Origin: Methanobacteriota archaeon
GTDB lineage: Archaea > Thermoplasmatota > Thermoplasmata > RBG-16-68-12
Assembly (NCBI GenBank): GCA_005878665.1
Contig: VBLR01000091.1
Coordinates: forward strand, 1-11,740
Direction of reading: 5' to 3'
Length of the DNA: 11,740 nt
Part shown: piece by piece, positions 10,971-11,740 of the stretch
Layout of the letters: every line of letters starts with the position of its first letter
Numbering within the stretch: the stretch's first letter is position 1
Program-made: the position numbers and the translations under genes
The notes under the pieces: generated by a model
Databases searched by the model: none
What the model was told of the DNA's origin: nothing
Seen by the model: the letters and a program-made list of their open reading frames with translations, nothing else

Positions 10971-11740
10971 GATCATTGGAATCGACCTCGGCACGACCAA
11001 CTCCGAGGCCGCGTACATGGAAGGGGGAACGCCACGGATTATCCCGAGCGCCGAGGGCAGCGCGTACGGCGGGAAGATGTTCCCGTCCGTCGTGGCCTTC
11101 ACGAAGGACGGGATCCTCGTCGGGGAACCGGCGAAGCGGCAAGCCGTCCTGAACCCCGATCGGACCGTGATGCAAATCAAGCGGAAGATGGGGACGGACT
11201 ACAAGATCCGGATCGACGGGAAGGATTACACGCCGCAGGAGATCTCCGCGATGATCCTCCGGAAGATCAAGACCGACGCGGAGGCGTTCCTCGGCCAGCC
11301 GGTCAACCAAGCCGTGATCACGGTGCCGGCCTACTTCAACGACAACCAGCGACAGGCGACGAAGGACGCGGGCAAGATTGCGGGCCTGGACGTGCTCCGA
11401 CTCGTCAACGAGCCGACGGCGGCTGCCTTGGCGTACGGCCTCGACAAGAAGGGAGAAGGCAAGATCGCGGTGCTCGACCTGGGTGGCGGGACGTTCGACG
11501 TGACGCTGATGGAAATGGGCGAGGGAGTCTTCGAGGTCATCGCGACGGCGGGGGACACCCAGCTCGGAGGCATGGACATGGACAACGCCATCGTCCAGTG
11601 GCTGGTGGCCGAGTTCCGCGCCGAGCACAGCGTGGACATCTCGAGCGACAAGCAGGCGATGCAGCGGCTCCGCGACGCGGGCGAGAAGGCCAAGATCGAG
11701 CTCACCAGCGCGACCGAGACGACGATCAACCTGCCGTTCA
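10963..11740 (+). CDS. dnaK: DnaK (Hsp70) chaperone, N-terminal part
   Basis: An Hsp70 ATPase domain, open to the window edge; 259 residues are visible of the usual 600 or more. Motifs: phosphate-1 IGIDLGTTNS (5-14); IKRKMG with Lys73 at the place of the catalytic lysine; VPAYFNDNQRQATKDAG; LVNEPTAAALAYG; and phosphate-2 DLGGGTFDVT (172-181). The substrate-binding domain lies outside the window. ATG 10963 is chosen because GGAGGTG lies about 6-8 nt upstream and MAKIIGIDLGTTNS is the standard start. It overlaps the end of grpE. Hsp70 is absent from many hyperthermophilic archaea and is held to be acquired from bacteria, so its place beside an archaeal thermosome is notable. dnaJ may follow outside the window. 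Confidence 0.97.
   Translation, partial: MAKIIGIDLGTTNSEAAYMEGGTPRIIPSAEGSAYGGKMFPSVVAFTKDGILVGEPAKRQAVLNPDRTVMQIKRKMGTDYKIRIDGKDYTPQEISAMILRKIKTDAEAFLGQPVNQAVITVPAYFNDNQRQATKDAGKIAGLDVLRLVNEPTAAALAYGLDKKGEGKIAVLDLGGGTFDVTLMEMGEGVFEVIATAGDTQLGGMDMDNAIVQWLVAEFRAEHSVDISSDKQAMQRLRDAGEKAKIELTSATETTINLPF

Noticed and set aside
1..11740. CRISPR array, insertion sequence, integrase, toxin-antitoxin or phage module
   Set aside because: No spaced direct repeats of array type, no transposase or integrase motifs, and all sizeable genes are recognisable housekeeping or small unknown genes.

Overview
The window is GC-rich archaeal chromosome, most likely from an uncultured Thermoplasmatota-type euryarchaeon (phylum-level guess only). 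The archaeal signs are a group II chaperonin (thermosome) with a Gly/Glu-rich tail, an archaeal two-domain GlmU-type enzyme, a type II tRNA-Leu with no encoded CCA, TATA boxes about 25 nt before plausible transcript starts, a JAMM/MPN+ protease, and NAD kinase next to an inositol-monophosphatase-family enzyme. GrpE and DnaK are also present. In archaea these are generally thought to have come from bacteria.

Layout. (1) 1-510, minus: the N-terminal part of a HemL-like class III aminotransferase starting at TTG. It has an unusually structured 5' leader at 521-600. (2) 511-881: no gene seen, but many inverted and direct repeats. (3) 882-1553, minus: a four-helix membrane protein (DUF1772-like, tentative) and, upstream of it, tRNA-Leu(CAG). 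(4) 1655-2398: two small proteins of unknown function, convergent: a membrane/zinc-ribbon protein (plus) and a 74-residue protein (minus). (5) 2527-6219, plus: an amino-sugar operon of phosphoglucosamine mutase (glmM), bifunctional sugar-phosphate nucleotidylyltransferase/acetyltransferase (glmU-like) and a GT4 glycosyltransferase. Together these should make UDP-GlcNAc from GlcN-6-P and use a nucleotide sugar on a surface or lipid acceptor. (6) 8157 down to 6203, minus: an overlapping operon of inositol-phosphatase/FBPase-family enzyme, NAD kinase and JAMM protease. The first two control phosphorylation state around NAD(P) or sugar/inositol phosphates. (7) 8308 to the window end, plus: a chaperone cluster of thermosome, Hsp20-like protein, GrpE and DnaK, tightly packed with one hairpin-containing gap.

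The genes are mostly recognisable housekeeping genes, and I see no defence system, CRISPR array, IS element or phage gene. The most interesting signals are in untranslated leaders. Three of them (aminotransferase, thermosome, Hsp20) have inverted repeats that would pair part of the gene's own Shine-Dalgarno (SD) sequence. The aminotransferase leader can be drawn as a compact three-way junction, and the thermosome leader as a 5'-terminal hairpin resembling an RNA thermometer. These are hand-drawn foldings, not computed energies.
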